Shown here: positions 43,049 through 52,479 of the stretch, one piece after another
Layout: each line of letters begins with the position of its first letter
Position numbering within the stretch: the stretch's first letter is position 1
Source of the DNA: JAQUOA01 sp037443785
GTDB taxonomy: Bacteria; Bacteroidota; Ignavibacteria; UBA10030; UBA8401
Assembly (NCBI GenBank): GCA_037443785.1
Contig: JBBINR010000014.1
Coordinates: 1-64,000, forward strand
Direction: 5' to 3'
Length of the DNA stretch: 64,000 nucleotides
Notes under the pieces: model-generated
What the model was told of the DNA's origin: nothing
Database searches by the model: none
The model's input: the letters and a program-made list of their open reading frames with translations, nothing else
Translations under genes and position numbers: made by a program

Positions 43049-45973
43049 TCATGCGGTTTTCGTTTTTAATGGAATTGTTGCGGTGATCGTAGTTCCCGAA
43101 TGAACGATCGATGTGAGATCAAACGATCCGCCAAGCCGCTCAATGCGTCTTTGCATCGTACGCAAACCGTTGCCGTCGTTCGCACCTATCACAAATCCTT
43201 TTCCATCATCTTCAATGAGGATCGACAACTGACGTTCGATCTTTTTTATCTCTATCGACACGTGCCGCGCATCAGAATGCCGGACAATATTATTTGTTGC
43301 TTCCTTTAAAAACAAAAGAAGTGAAGACAATTGTTCTTGAGCAAGAATGATTGAATGGATATTGTCATCAATGCGGAGCGTTAGACGAATCCCTTTTGCC
43401 TCGAACAATTCCCCGGCAAATGATGAGAATCGCTGCACTAATTGTGTAAGCGAAAGTTTGTCTTTGTCGAGTGACCACACAACATCACCCAATGATTCAA
43501 CAAGTTCCTGCGCAGTTGCATGAACCGTGTCGAGCATCTGCGGCCAATCGTGGTCATGCTTTTGCATGCGCGATTTTTTATGAATTTGTCTTTTCACAAC
43601 ATCGGAAAGCAGTGCAATCCGTGTTAATCCCGAACCGATCTCGTCGTGAAGATCCGCTGCAATCCGTGAGCGCAATCGTTCAATGTGTATAAGCTGTGAT
43701 GCTTTTAGCCACACAATTCCTCCGGCAGATAATGCAATAGCCAATGCCGCCAGAAGAATGAACCACCATGTTTTCCAAAACGGAGGATGAATCGTGAAGG
43801 ATAATTGTGCGGGGTGAACGCTGATGTTTCCATCGAAATCTATCCCTCGAATTTCAAGAGTGTAATTTCCGGAATTAAGCGATGCAAATGTCAGGGACCG
43901 CTGCGGCGTTGGCTTTGACCAATCTGTCTTGCCAGCAAATCTCCATTGGAAGAAAAGATTTTTTCCCGATCGTAAACTTGAGGCATTCAGTTGCACAGAG
44001 ATCGTATTTTGATCGTATGAAAGATTGGCAAGTTGAGAATCAGGAATACTTTTGCCTTCAATTTCGCATGAGCCAATCCACACTATTGGCGGAGTGAAGG
44101 TCTTACTTTTTTCTTTATATGTTATTAGGGTCGAAGGTGTCATCATCCACCGCGTTGTATCCGGCAGTGTGCCCACTGAAAAGACCGGTTCGTCGATAAA
44201 TTCTCGGAGCAATGGCGGCGACGCAAGAGAATCATCGTGCAAAAACTGAATTCCGCTTTGAGTCCCGAGCATAATGATATTTCCCGGACTTTGTTTTGCA
44301 CACCAAATTCCGCTTTCCGAAATTACCAGTTGGCGAAAATCATTCCCGTTGAAGTGCAGTAAACCTTTATAGCGGGTTCCTACAAGAAGTGAACCTTTTT
44401 CAATCGGTACAAGGGAGCGAACAGCACTTTCTCCTGCGCGTAATTTTGAATTGTAATTTTTGACTGCCGGTTTACCATTGACAAATTTTACTTCAAAAAG
44501 CCCGTGATCGTAACTTCCCAGCCAAATTGCCCCTGACTGGTCTTCCGCAATTGCACGAATGGAATTGTCAGGAAGGCCGTCTTCCACCCGTAAATGCATT
44601 GTTTTTCGTATCCCTTCGGAAGGAATGATAAAGAGTCCTTTATTTTCCGCGTAACTGCACCAGACTCTTTGCTTTGAATCTTCAAAAACAAAAAGAGGGT
44701 TGGCGTGCGGGAGGAAATTTCCTGCCGGAAAAAATTTTTCAACCGACAAAATGCTTTTTTGATTCTTCCTCGTATGAATGGAAACTTTCATTACGTTTCC
44801 CGAAGCGTCTCCGATAATACATTGATTTTCAGAATCTATAAAGATCGAGCGCGGTAAAAGAGAATACGGACCAATCGCAGTGTGATGCATCAGAATCCAT
44901 TGCTGTTGCTCATTTTTCCAGCATTCCGTAAGTCCGTCATCAACACACATCCAGATGTGTCCCGCAGAATCTGATGCCCCCAATGATCCGTTTGTTCCAT
45001 TAAAACTGTGAGGGAGAAGAATTTTTTGCACATCAAATGAACGAATGACCGAAATGCCAAGGGTATATGAAGCTGTCCACACCGATCCATCTCGATCGAC
45101 AAAGCATCCGTCGATCGAATGTGAAAGCAATCCATTCTTTGGTATAAAATGCTTTGAGGTAAACGGAGAAAGCGTCACTTCAAATAACCCTTCGCCTGAG
45201 GATACATAGCAATGATCGGCGGTGGCAGCAATTCCGGTGATCTGGGTATGGATAAGTCGATAACTTTTCTCTATTGCTTTGCCATTAAAAAGAAGGAGCC
45301 AGCCTTTGTCGGTTCCAAATACAATGCGATCGTCAGAAGTTCTTGAAAAACCTGAGAGAGATCCGTAACGTTCACGGGGAAAATGAAAATTCAATTTTGC
45401 CAATCGGTTATGGACACTGTAGAGATCATTCCCGCTGACGACAAAAATATTTTGATAAGCATCGGAGAATATCCAGTCTATTGACCGTCCCGAAAGCGAT
45501 GGAACCAAATGAAATGTATTTGATGAAATATCAAGGGCAAAAAGTTCATTAATTGTTCCGCAATACAGCATGCCGTTGTCGTCTTCATACAGCGCAGTAA
45601 CAATATTTGAAATCGCTTGTGGTGAGAACAAAATATTCGACATCCCTCGCGGCGTATATTTGCATAATCCTCCACCATTCGTTCCAAGCCAAACAATAGT
45701 TGAATCGAACTTCCCGGGCAAAATAACGTTAATCCTGCTATTTGATAAACTATCGGCAATCGTCAAATTCGTGAAATTCAATCCGTCAAAAATGCTTACC
45801 CCCTCATCCGTTCCGATCCATAATCGGCCAAGATGATCTTGAGAAAACGTAAGCACATCATTGGACAGCAATCCATCTTTGCTTGTATAATGTTTAAATG
45901 GATAAATTTGCCCGGCAGTTTGGGAACTGAAGAACAATGTTAGAAATGTGAAGACAACGATCAGCCTGCTCAT
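43049..45973 (-). CDS. Propeller sensor histidine kinase (pair 3)
   Basis: The 974-residue kinase starts at ATG 45973 with signal peptide MSRLIVVFTFLTLFFSSQTA. Propeller repeats include FSQDHLGRLWIGTDEGVSIFDG, LYEDDNGMLYCGTINELFALD and AEDQSGAIWLGSYDHGLFEV. A Y_Y_Y domain (FFQWRFAGKTDWSKPTPQ), one membrane helix (FILLAALAIALSAGGIVWL), and a HisKA_3 helix with RIAADLHDEIGSGLTRIALL (His about 775) follow, then an ATPase domain with LIEDDGKGF. It is most similar in its kinase core to pair 1. No receiver is fused. Confidence 0.9.
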   Translation of the reverse strand: MSRLIVVFTFLTLFFSSQTAGQIYPFKHYTSKDGLLSNDVLTFSQDHLGRLWIGTDEGVSIFDGLNFTNLTIADSLSNSRINVILPGKFDSTIVWLGTNGGGLCKYTPRGMSNILFSPQAISNIVTALYEDDNGMLYCGTINELFALDISSNTFHLVPSLSGRSIDWIFSDAYQNIFVVSGNDLYSVHNRLAKLNFHFPRERYGSLSGFSRTSDDRIVFGTDKGWLLLFNGKAIEKSYRLIHTQITGIAATADHCYVSSGEGLFEVTLSPFTSKHFIPKNGLLSHSIDGCFVDRDGSVWTASYTLGISVIRSFDVQKILLPHSFNGTNGSLGASDSAGHIWMCVDDGLTECWKNEQQQWILMHHTAIGPYSLLPRSIFIDSENQCIIGDASGNVMKVSIHTRKNQKSILSVEKFFPAGNFLPHANPLFVFEDSKQRVWCSYAENKGLFIIPSEGIRKTMHLRVEDGLPDNSIRAIAEDQSGAIWLGSYDHGLFEVKFVNGKPAVKNYNSKLRAGESAVRSLVPIEKGSLLVGTRYKGLLHFNGNDFRQLVISESGIWCAKQSPGNIIMLGTQSGIQFLHDDSLASPPLLREFIDEPVFSVGTLPDTTRWMMTPSTLITYKEKSKTFTPPIVWIGSCEIEGKSIPDSQLANLSYDQNTISVQLNASSLRSGKNLFFQWRFAGKTDWSKPTPQRSLTFASLNSGNYTLEIRGIDFDGNISVHPAQLSFTIHPPFWKTWWFILLAALAIALSAGGIVWLKASQLIHIERLRSRIAADLHDEIGSGLTRIALLSDVVKRQIHKKSRMQKHDHDWPQMLDTVHATAQELVESLGDVVWSLDKDKLSLTQLVQRFSSFAGELFEAKGIRLTLRIDDNIHSIILAQEQLSSLLLFLKEATNNIVRHSDARHVSIEIKKIERQLSILIEDDGKGFVIGANDGNGLRTMQRRIERLGGSFDLTSIVHSGTTITATIPLKTKTA

Positions 45974-46000
45974 GTGAGAAGAAAATAAAAAGGGAAGAAA

Positions 46001-46038
46001 CAAAAAGCCATCAAATTATAGAACCATTTGATGGCTTT
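46001..46038 (-). terminator. Terminator of the 452-aa T9SS gene
   Basis: A 13-bp stem AAAGCCATCAAAT (46004-46016) pairs with ATTTGATGGCTTT (46026-46038), running into TTTTTG on the minus strand. Confidence 0.9.
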
Positions 46039-46070
46039 CGATACGCGGCACAATATTCGCTGAACTAAAG

Positions 46071-47429
46071 TTATTTGATCAATAGCATTTTTTTTGTTGC
46101 TGTAAAATCATCAGACCGAAGTGTATAAAAATAAACGCCGGCTGCAACGTGTGACGCATCCCATTGCACGAAATGAGCACCGGCAGACATCTCTCCATGA
46201 ACAAGTGACGTCACCGTTCTTCCAAGCATATCATACACCGTTAAATCTGTCCGAACATTGCCCAGTCCATCAGGAATGTTAAACTGAATTGTCGTGGTCG
46301 GGTTGAACGGATTGGGGAAATTTTGCTCCAGTGAATATGTTTCCGGATAACCGTTAATTGTCACAACTATTTCTGCACTATACGTATACCGTCCGTCACG
46401 GTCGATCTGACGCAAGCGATATGCATATGTTCCCGAACGATTCACATGATCAACGAATGAATATTTTTTGGATGAGTTCGATGATCCGCTTCCTTCAACA
46501 AAACCAATCTTGCTCCAACTGTTGAGTGATAACTGATTACTGATAACTTCCTTTTCGATTTCAAATCCATGATTGTTCAATTCCATCGCAGTCTGCCATG
46601 AAAGCTCAATTCCACGCCCTTTTGCACCTGCGGTGAATGAAGTAAGTTCAACGGGAAGAGCAGAACTTGCGCTCGTATCGAAATACAGTTGATCAAATTC
46701 AACACTCGTACGTGCAATTGCTGCCGAAGTATATTCAACAAGGATACCCATATAGCCATTCGTGAAATCACTATAAGTATTGTCAATTGCAGATCCTTGA
46801 TTAACAGTTGTATTTGTTGCAGAGGGGACGCTGGTTGCAACAGCACCATTACCATTTGCTGTTGGCAATATTGATGTATATAATGTCCATTCTCCCGTAG
46901 TCGATCTAGTAACACGGATCATAAACCCAATATCTGTTAAACCATTAGTTAAGGTATCAGCAGATGTAATAATTGTGGCTACCCCAAGGCCATCAACATA
47001 TCTTTTCAAAAAAATGTTATCACCTCCGCTATTATCGCCAACAGTTACTACATAGCCATCTACAGTGGACGAACTCAAATCTGACTCATTCGAGAATATC
47101 CAAATTTCTACATTGTTTGTAGTTGTAAAGGCTTGACTTCGACGACCAATCCAAAAAGACCAAGATTGCTCGATGCCCCATGATATTGTCCTTTGCATAC
47201 TTAAATATTTAATTCCTGCGAATGCAGAAGTATCATTCAAATGCAGCGTATTAGAACCTGAGGCGCCTGCAGAGGCATTGCTTGAAGTTATCTCCCAAGA
47301 AGCGACTGAACCATTCCATGGAGGGTTATTTGTAAAATCTCCATCTTCAAATGAATCAATTGTCTGCGAAAGCATGTTTGAAATGAAAATTCCATTTACA
47401 ATTACGAAAAATATACTTGTGTTTTTCAT
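46071..47429 (-). CDS. T9SS-secreted protein with N-terminal jelly-roll-like domain
   Basis: The 452-residue protein is preceded by AAGGAGG at a good distance from ATG 47429. The signal peptide is MKNTSIFFVIVNGIFISNMLS. Residues about 24-245 form one beta-rich domain (SFEDGDFTNNPPWNGSVASWEIT ... WSFWIGRRSQAF ... GYMGILVEYTS), similar in style to LamG/carbohydrate-binding folds that often begin with FEDGDF. The linker includes a 7-bp tandem repeat tract. The sorting domain reads NFPNPFNPTTTIQFNI to TKKMLLIK. The substrate is not known. Confidence 0.82.
   Translation of the reverse strand: MKNTSIFFVIVNGIFISNMLSQTIDSFEDGDFTNNPPWNGSVASWEITSSNASAGASGSNTLHLNDTSAFAGIKYLSMQRTISWGIEQSWSFWIGRRSQAFTTTNNVEIWIFSNESDLSSSTVDGYVVTVGDNSGGDNIFLKRYVDGLGVATIITSADTLTNGLTDIGFMIRVTRSTTGEWTLYTSILPTANGNGAVATSVPSATNTTVNQGSAIDNTYSDFTNGYMGILVEYTSAAIARTSVEFDQLYFDTSASSALPVELTSFTAGAKGRGIELSWQTAMELNNHGFEIEKEVISNQLSLNSWSKIGFVEGSGSSNSSKKYSFVDHVNRSGTYAYRLRQIDRDGRYTYSAEIVVTINGYPETYSLEQNFPNPFNPTTTIQFNIPDGLGNVRTDLTVYDMLGRTVTSLVHGEMSAGAHFVQWDASHVAAGVYFYTLRSDDFTATKKMLLIK
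46528..46548. repeat. 7-bp tandem repeat (GATAACT)3 in the linker of the 452-aa gene
   Basis: Three units GATAACT, GATTACT and GATAACT, read in frame on the minus strand, encode the VISNQLS part of the linker just before SKIGFVEGSG. Confidence 0.75.
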
Positions 47430-47659
47430 TATGCCTCCTTCTTTTTTATTGAAAAAAAATGTTTGTGTAATTTTTCTAATTATACGCTACCTGACATAAC
47501 GCAGTGCAATAATTCCAATTACAAAAAATTTAGGACCTGTATTAAGACAAGAAATAAAAGAAAAGTGGGCTATAATATGGGGTTGAAAAAGGACAGATCC
47601 CTATTCTCGCCGGTGAACAGTTCTCTTATTAAAAACTTCTTCCGTTGTCAGGAAGAGAC

Positions 47660-47704
47660 ATTCAAAATAGAAGCACACCGCTCGTATTCAACGAACGGTG
47701 TGCT
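47660..47704 (-). terminator. Terminator of the split T9SS gene
   Basis: AGCACACCG (47672-47680) pairs with CGGTGTGCT (47696-47704), extended by TCGT/ACGA inside, and followed on the minus strand by TCTATTTTG. Confidence 0.8.
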
Positions 47705-47712
47705 GAAAAAAA

Positions 47713-50223
47713 TTACTTCATCAACATCATTTTTTTAATCTGTACAAATGAAGCATTACCGGTGCTGGATTTTGCGGAGATGCGGATAAAATATACACCG
47801 CTGCTCACCTGCTTGTCGGAATTATTTGTGCCGCTCCACACAACGCGGTAATAACTCGGACTTTGTACATCGTTTACCAACGTTTTTACTTCTTGTCCGA
47901 GAATTGAGTATATCTTCACTGTAACCATGCTCTGTTGCGGAATCGCGTACGCAATGGTCGTTGATGGATTGAATGGATTCGGATAGTTATTCTGGAGATC
48001 ATAGACTGTTGGAATCCCTGAATACTGTTCCTGAACTCCAAGTGAATTGTCGGTGACATCGGCAGTGTCAATCACCATCAATTGATACCCGCCCGTGGTC
48101 GAAGTAAATTGACCGAGCACACCGGTAAAGGTAACTTTATTGATGATGGACATTCCGTCGACATCCCCATCCGATGCATTTGGCGTTCTTAAAACTACCG
48201 CATTTGTTGAATCGGTCGCATCGACAATGGCATACGATGTTGCCGCTGCGTACGCACCGCTTCCAGTAACGGTAAGATTAATCACTTTCAACAACTCGGC
48301 TTCATAATTTTCACCATTGGTTGCAATTTCTTTCACCGTAACAAGCTGCGCCGCGGGAAGCGTATTACTACGCGACAGACGTTTAACGCTTATAATTCCC
48401 GCCGCTGAATTTGTTGTTGAAATTTCTTTCAAACCTTTATACTCGGAAGTTATCCCCATTACTTCAATCTTATCGCCCTTTGCAAAGTATCCGCTGGTAA
48501 TCGAATCGCGCACCCATCCGGCAATACCATAGTAAACGACAATCGCTGCGGAAGTATCTTGCATATATAGGTACGAACCTTTTGTCCTCGTCACAATTCC
48601 CTCGATATAAACTGTCGAACCATTAGCCGCGTTGCGTGCTTCTTTGACGCTGACTTTAGAAAGACTGCTTCCGCTTACGGCAACAGTATCGGTTACGGTT
48701 GCGGCATTGCTGAAGAAGACAACGGCACCATTTTGATTTCCGCTCGATACCGGCGCATAGGTAACATAGAATTTTGCCGATGCCATTGTATCAAGCACAA
48801 CCACGGTCGGAGTAACTGTGAAAACGGCATTCGATGACGTCACGGCAGTTATCTTCAATGAATCAGTTCCAATATTTTTTACCGTGATGCTGTCTTTTTT
48901 GGTTTCTCCCGAAAGGACATTCGTAAAACTTAACGTTGATGGCGTTGCGGAGAAAATCGCCTCCTTAATAATTCCGTTTCCCGTCACTGCTATACTATCA
49001 ATTTTATTTGGAGCATTATGATAGAAGTAGATCTTTCCGGTTTGGGCTCCCTTTGCAACCGGCGCAAATGTAATTCCGAATTTTTTCGTTGCCGAAATAT
49101 TGATGTCAGCAGTTGTTGGCGCGATTGTAAAAAGCGAATTCGATGACTTCACGGAATCGATTATAAGATGAGCAGTCGTACCGGTGTTTGTCACAGCAAC
49201 ACTGTCAACCTGTGTGGAATCTTTCCAAACATTTCCAAACGCAACCGTTGTCGGGGATGCGGAAAAACCAGCCGCGGTAATTACAATGCTATATCCATCC
49301 GGATTTACCGTTGTAAATGAATTTGCTCCATCGGCGGGAGAAAATGCAACGATCCGTTCTTGCGTTGAGCCGTTTGACCAAACCACATTACCAACCGCAT
49401 CGGTATTAATCATGAGCGAAGTTGCTGCGGTACCGGTGCCGTTCGGAGATATCTTTTTTGCACCGGCCCCTGTCGTTAAATCAATTGCATAGATTCCATT
49501 TTGACCGGCTGTTGCGCTGTGGATCAATGCATATAACTTATCATCGGATGCGGATGCAGAATTACTTCCATGATAGATTGTCAAATCTTCAAAAATTGGC
49601 GTACCGGTTAAATTGAATGTGCCCGCATCATCAAGCGAATCGAGCCATTGCTTTACTCCGGCCGAATTGAATTTTGCGATTTTTTTTCTCGACGCCGATG
49701 CATCACCAAAGGCAACATAAAAATTTCCTTCATCGTCAATCGCAAGAGCTTTCATGTAACCGTTCGTTGTTCCCGGTACAGTCAAATAAGGATCGATGTT
49801 GACGACATTTGTTTGAACGCCCTGTGAACCGACTTTTTTTATAATGTAATTGGTATTTTTGGTCCCGCCCAAAATGGTGTAATAGACTGTATCCGTTCCT
49901 TCAATTTTTACGGTCATACCACGAATTGATGTCGATGAAAATATCGTCGTATCAAGCAGCGTATTACTTCCGGCATCGTATCGACGCATGACGGCAGCGC
50001 CGGTATAACCATATCCTCCGAGCGCAATAATATTTCCTTGGAGTGCAAAGACGTGAGTAGGAATCGATGCAGGCCACATTGGAGTGGTAGCAATTTTTTT
50101 AAGATACGCTCCATCGGCTTGAAGTTCGTAAAGTCCATTTGCCGATGATGTTCCCCGAGCAACGTAGATTCTGCCAAATGCAGAATCAGACTGATACATC
50201 AATGATGCGTTTCCCCGATACGC
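47713..50223 (-). pseudogene. C-terminal part of a T9SS protein gene split by a transposon
   Basis: This is 836 codons of coding sequence with no signal peptide of its own. The frame remains open upstream to 50293, inside the transposon end, and reads as normal protein up to the target duplication (SYAYRGNASLMYQSDS). The residues encode a propeller-like region (ARGTSSANGLYELQADG, NGYMKALAIDDEGNFYVAFG), at least two HYDIN/ASPM-type Ig domains (KKDSITVKNIGTDSLKITAV), an OB-fold-like domain (VYIEGIVTRTKGSYLYMQD) and a sorting domain (NYPNPFNPSTTIAYAI to KKMMLMK). It joins exactly in frame to 53603-54052. Translation from ATG 50199 would give an unexported product, so the gene is probably inactive. 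Confidence 0.85.
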
Positions 50224-50231
50224 GTACGAAG
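50224..50231. repeat. Target-site duplication, left copy
   Basis: GTACGAAG, identical to 53603-53610, directly abuts the left inverted repeat. Eight bases is the usual duplication length for IS1595-family elements. Confidence 0.9.
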
Positions 50232-50256
50232 GGTAACTATATACATTACTTAACCA
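50232..50256. repeat. Left terminal inverted repeat of the transposon
   Basis: It begins GGTAACTATATAC and matches the reverse complement of 53578-53602 at 20 of 25 positions, including the uninterrupted ACTATATAC and CTTAAC blocks. Confidence 0.88.
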
Positions 50257-50310
50257 CTTTTTCTGTATAAATATGTAAAGCTGATTTTTGAATTATAACG
50301 GAGAAAGAAT

Positions 50311-50451
50311 TTAGCTTTTATTCTTGGGTTGTTTTGGTTGTTTCTTTGTCGGCGGGTTTATAGCAAGCCTTAGCAAATCTTCAAAGGGAAGGTCTGTTTT
50401 TGCGATTAGTTTTTTAGAGTCAATCTTCTTTTTTTTCTTCTTAGTGTTCAT
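50311..50451 (-). CDS. 46-codon companion ORF downstream of the transposase
   Basis: ATG 50451 overlaps the transposase stop by 11 bases in a different frame. The product is very basic: it starts MNTKKKKKKIDSKK, has a middle DLPFEDLLRLA and ends in a Pro/Lys tail (PPTKKQPKQPKNKS). Its position, size and a short acidic-hydrophobic motif between Lys-rich ends suggest a deliberate small protein coupled to the transposase, for example a nucleic-acid-binding helper. I know of no assigned function. Confidence 0.55.
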   Translation of the reverse strand: MNTKKKKKKIDSKKLIAKTDLPFEDLLRLAINPPTKKQPKQPKNKS

Positions 50452-51418
50452 TCTTCCAACTTGTCGTAATGAGTGTTTCGTATTTCAATCTTGCTTCGGT
50501 ATGTCTGATAGTGAATCTAAATCTTTCCGCATCATCTAATTTTCTGGTATTGTATCGGTATTGAAATTCATCACAATAGCGATGTAAATGCTTAACGCTA
50601 ACATAATGATAAATTCCTATAATTCCACGCCGTAATAAGCTCCAATAGCCTTCAATGGTGTTCGTGTGGACTCTGCCTCTAACATACTCTCTTTGATGCA
50701 CAATAATTTCATGTTTATATGGTTTAGTAAGTTCACCGTAAATTCTATTTTGGTCTGTATAAATCATTGAGCCGTCTTTTACTTTCTCTTGAATAAGATC
50801 ATAAGCGGTATATGCGTCTGCTGAAATTACGGGAGTAGTAACCACTGCACCGCTTCTTTGAACAAGTCCAATGATGGGGATTTTTGTAAATGGATTAACA
50901 GATGAACCGTGTTTGAATTTCTTTTTTAATTCAGCCCTTTTATCTACGTGCATGAATTTCTCTTTTGCACCCCAATACATCTCGTCAATCTCTACTTCAC
51001 CGCCTAAAATTTGCGCTTTTGTTCTAATTGCAAGAAGGTGTCTAACGCGATGAAGCATAAACCATGCAGTCTTTTGTGTTACTCCAATATCTCTGTGTAA
51101 TTGCAGGGAAGAAACACCTTTTTTGTGTGCTGATATAATGTAGATAGCAAGAAACCATTTTTGCAACGGCACATGGCTTGCCTCAAAGATAGTCCCCACG
51201 GTGATCGTAAAGATATGTTTGCAGTTACCGCACTTGTAACGAATACCATCTTTGAGATTGTAAATCTTGTTATAGGTTGCACACTTCGGGCAGACAATTT
51301 TACCATTTGGGAAGCGTTCTTTTATGAGATATTCTCGGCATGATTCTTCATTCGGAAAGCGTTCGTAAAAACTATGAAGATTGAATTTCTCGTTGTGGAA
51401 TATCTGTTTCTTTTTCAT
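50441..51418 (-). CDS. IS1595-family transposase (ISXO2-like DDE)
   Basis: The 325-residue transposase has an N-terminal zinc ribbon with Cys43, Cys46, Cys63 and Cys66 (CPKC and CGNC) and a helical DNA-binding segment (LQLHRDIGVTQKTAWFMLHRVRHLL). The RNase H-like core has Asp145 (VEIDEMYWG), Asp222 (YTDQNRIYGEL), and the third acidic region HTNTIEGYWSLLRRGIIGIYHYVS around Asn253/Glu256, typical of the ISXO2-like domain. Length is normal and there is no frameshift, so the enzyme looks intact. It would cut at the GG-starting ends of the element. Confidence 0.95.
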   Translation of the reverse strand: MKKKQIFHNEKFNLHSFYERFPNEESCREYLIKERFPNGKIVCPKCATYNKIYNLKDGIRYKCGNCKHIFTITVGTIFEASHVPLQKWFLAIYIISAHKKGVSSLQLHRDIGVTQKTAWFMLHRVRHLLAIRTKAQILGGEVEIDEMYWGAKEKFMHVDKRAELKKKFKHGSSVNPFTKIPIIGLVQRSGAVVTTPVISADAYTAYDLIQEKVKDGSMIYTDQNRIYGELTKPYKHEIIVHQREYVRGRVHTNTIEGYWSLLRRGIIGIYHYVSVKHLHRYCDEFQYRYNTRKLDDAERFRFTIRHTEARLKYETLITTSWKNEH

Positions 51419-51440
51419 TGCGTTCTCAAAATTTTTTTTC

Positions 51441-51471
51441 TTGAAATTCCCGCAATGAACAGTTATATTTG
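51441..51471 (+). promoter_or_regulatory. Bacteroidota-type promoter facing the + strand inside the element
   Basis: TTG (51441-51443) and TATATTTG (51464-51471), separated by 20 bases, match the -33/-7 (TTTG / TAnnTTTG) consensus of this phylum's primary sigma factor. The predicted start is near 51478. The only downstream unit is the non-coding stretch that ends at the terminator at 51643. Confidence 0.55.
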
Positions 51472-51477
51472 TATGAG

Positions 51478-51670
51478 GTCTTACGCTTGTTCATGCAGGC
51501 GTTTGATTAGGGGTTTATAGGTGCTGATACACCTGTAAGCCCCGCTAAAAGCGGGTTTGATTATAGTAGTTTAAGCACTTTACTCATACACCGTTCCATT
51601 TCTCTGAATGCTTCAACATTCAGTTTATAGGTTTGAAACATTGGGCTCTTAGTGAGCCCTTTTTTATTTT
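51478..51670 (+). ncRNA. Putative structured small RNA 1 inside the transposon
   Basis: About 190 bases on the strand opposite all element genes, with a promoter match in front and a strong terminator at the end. Seen structures: a 14-bp hairpin 51510-51523 with 51530-51543 (two G-U pairs, loop CTGATA); CCCGCT/AGCGGG (51541-51546 with 51550-51555) that competes with the first stem for CCC; CTGAATG/CATTCAG (51604-51623); and terminator GGGCTC/GAGCCC (51643-51659) followed by T6-A-T4. There is no plausible ORF. It does not match any RNA family I recognise. It just touches the 3' end of the 271-aa gene, so an antisense role at the tail is also possible. Confidence 0.5.
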
Positions 51671-52479
51671 GGTTCATACTTTTTTAATCCATCTAAACTT
51701 GCGTCAATACCTTTAATAATAACACGCAACATTTCAATATCATCCTGTGTTAATTCGTCTGGAATTGCAAAAATAGCCTTACGATCATTTGAAATTTTAC
51801 GTTGGTTTAATATTCCCCAGTACTGAGAAGAAAGAAAACTTGATAAGTTATCCGTAGTGGGCTTTTGCCCTTGTGGAATATATTTTTCTTCGCCTGAGGG
51901 CTTTTCTTCTGGAATTTTTAATTGTGTGGGCGATTTTATTGGTGCAGAAAGCATTTGAAATGAACCATTATCTTTTTCAAATACTAATCCCGCAAATTTC
52001 GCCGCTTCTAAAAAATAATCAGCCCAATTAAGTTTTAAATCTGCGGGTATACTCAAATTTTTTTCAAAGAAGTGTGAAAGATATTCTCGTTGTGGTAACA
52101 ACTTCCCCTTGTAATTTTCCCACGCGGTAGACAATAGAGAGTTGGTAGCAAAAGATCGGACAATATTTTCTTTTTCCATTTCTTCGGATTCTGGTTGTAC
52201 GATATTCTTTCCTATATCAGTAAACGAATATTGTTTTGCCTGAAATGTAAGTAATCCAAATCCACGCAGAGCATAAATTTTATTTAATAATGTACTACTA
52301 CTTGCAGAATTTCCGAAAACCTGTGATAATACATCGTCATTTCCCTCTAATCCACCCTTTATGGCTATTTCTTTAATACTTTTTATACATTCTGGAAAGG
52401 TCAGCAAGGGGATTTTTACACCATATCCAATTCGATCTTTTGAAGATTGTGTTTCTTTTGTTTTATTGTTTTCCGCCAT
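51664..52479 (-). CDS. Passenger gene: 271-aa protein of unknown function with N-terminal winged-helix-like domain
   Basis: I do not recognise this protein. AAAGGGA lies six bases before ATG 52479. Residues about 18-95 have the look of a winged-helix DNA-binding or DUF5343-like domain (VLSQVFGNSASSSTLLNKIYALRGFGLLTFQAKQYSFTDIGKNI). Residues about 105-185 are a helical second domain (NWADYFLEAAKFAGLVFEKDNGSFQML). A Pro/Glu/Lys linker (about 190-220) joins a C-terminal helical tail. There is no signal peptide, membrane helix or nuclease motif. It could be a transcriptional regulator, a defence component or an anti-defence factor; sequence alone does not decide. Confidence 0.75.
   Translation of the reverse strand: MAENNKTKETQSSKDRIGYGVKIPLLTFPECIKSIKEIAIKGGLEGNDDVLSQVFGNSASSSTLLNKIYALRGFGLLTFQAKQYSFTDIGKNIVQPESEEMEKENIVRSFATNSLLSTAWENYKGKLLPQREYLSHFFEKNLSIPADLKLNWADYFLEAAKFAGLVFEKDNGSFQMLSAPIKSPTQLKIPEEKPSGEEKYIPQGQKPTTDNLSSFLSSQYWGILNQRKISNDRKAIFAIPDELTQDDIEMLRVIIKGIDASLDGLKKYEPK

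Noticed and set aside
50238..50243. TATATA shared at both junctions as a short target duplication
   Set aside because: It falls inside the inverted repeats and would join the two gene halves out of frame; GTACGAAG just outside gives an in-frame join and the expected length.
50224..50295. Start of the C-terminal T9SS fragment at TTG 50202 or ATG 50199 as a genuine gene start
   Set aside because: The frame stays open and protein-like further upstream to the target duplication, no signal peptide is present, and it joins in phase with the N-terminal fragment.
51478..51670. Interpretation of the element RNA as an IS605-type guide (omega) RNA
   Set aside because: There is no TnpB, Cas12f-like or TnpA Y1 gene; the transposase is a DDE IS1595 type with inverted repeats.
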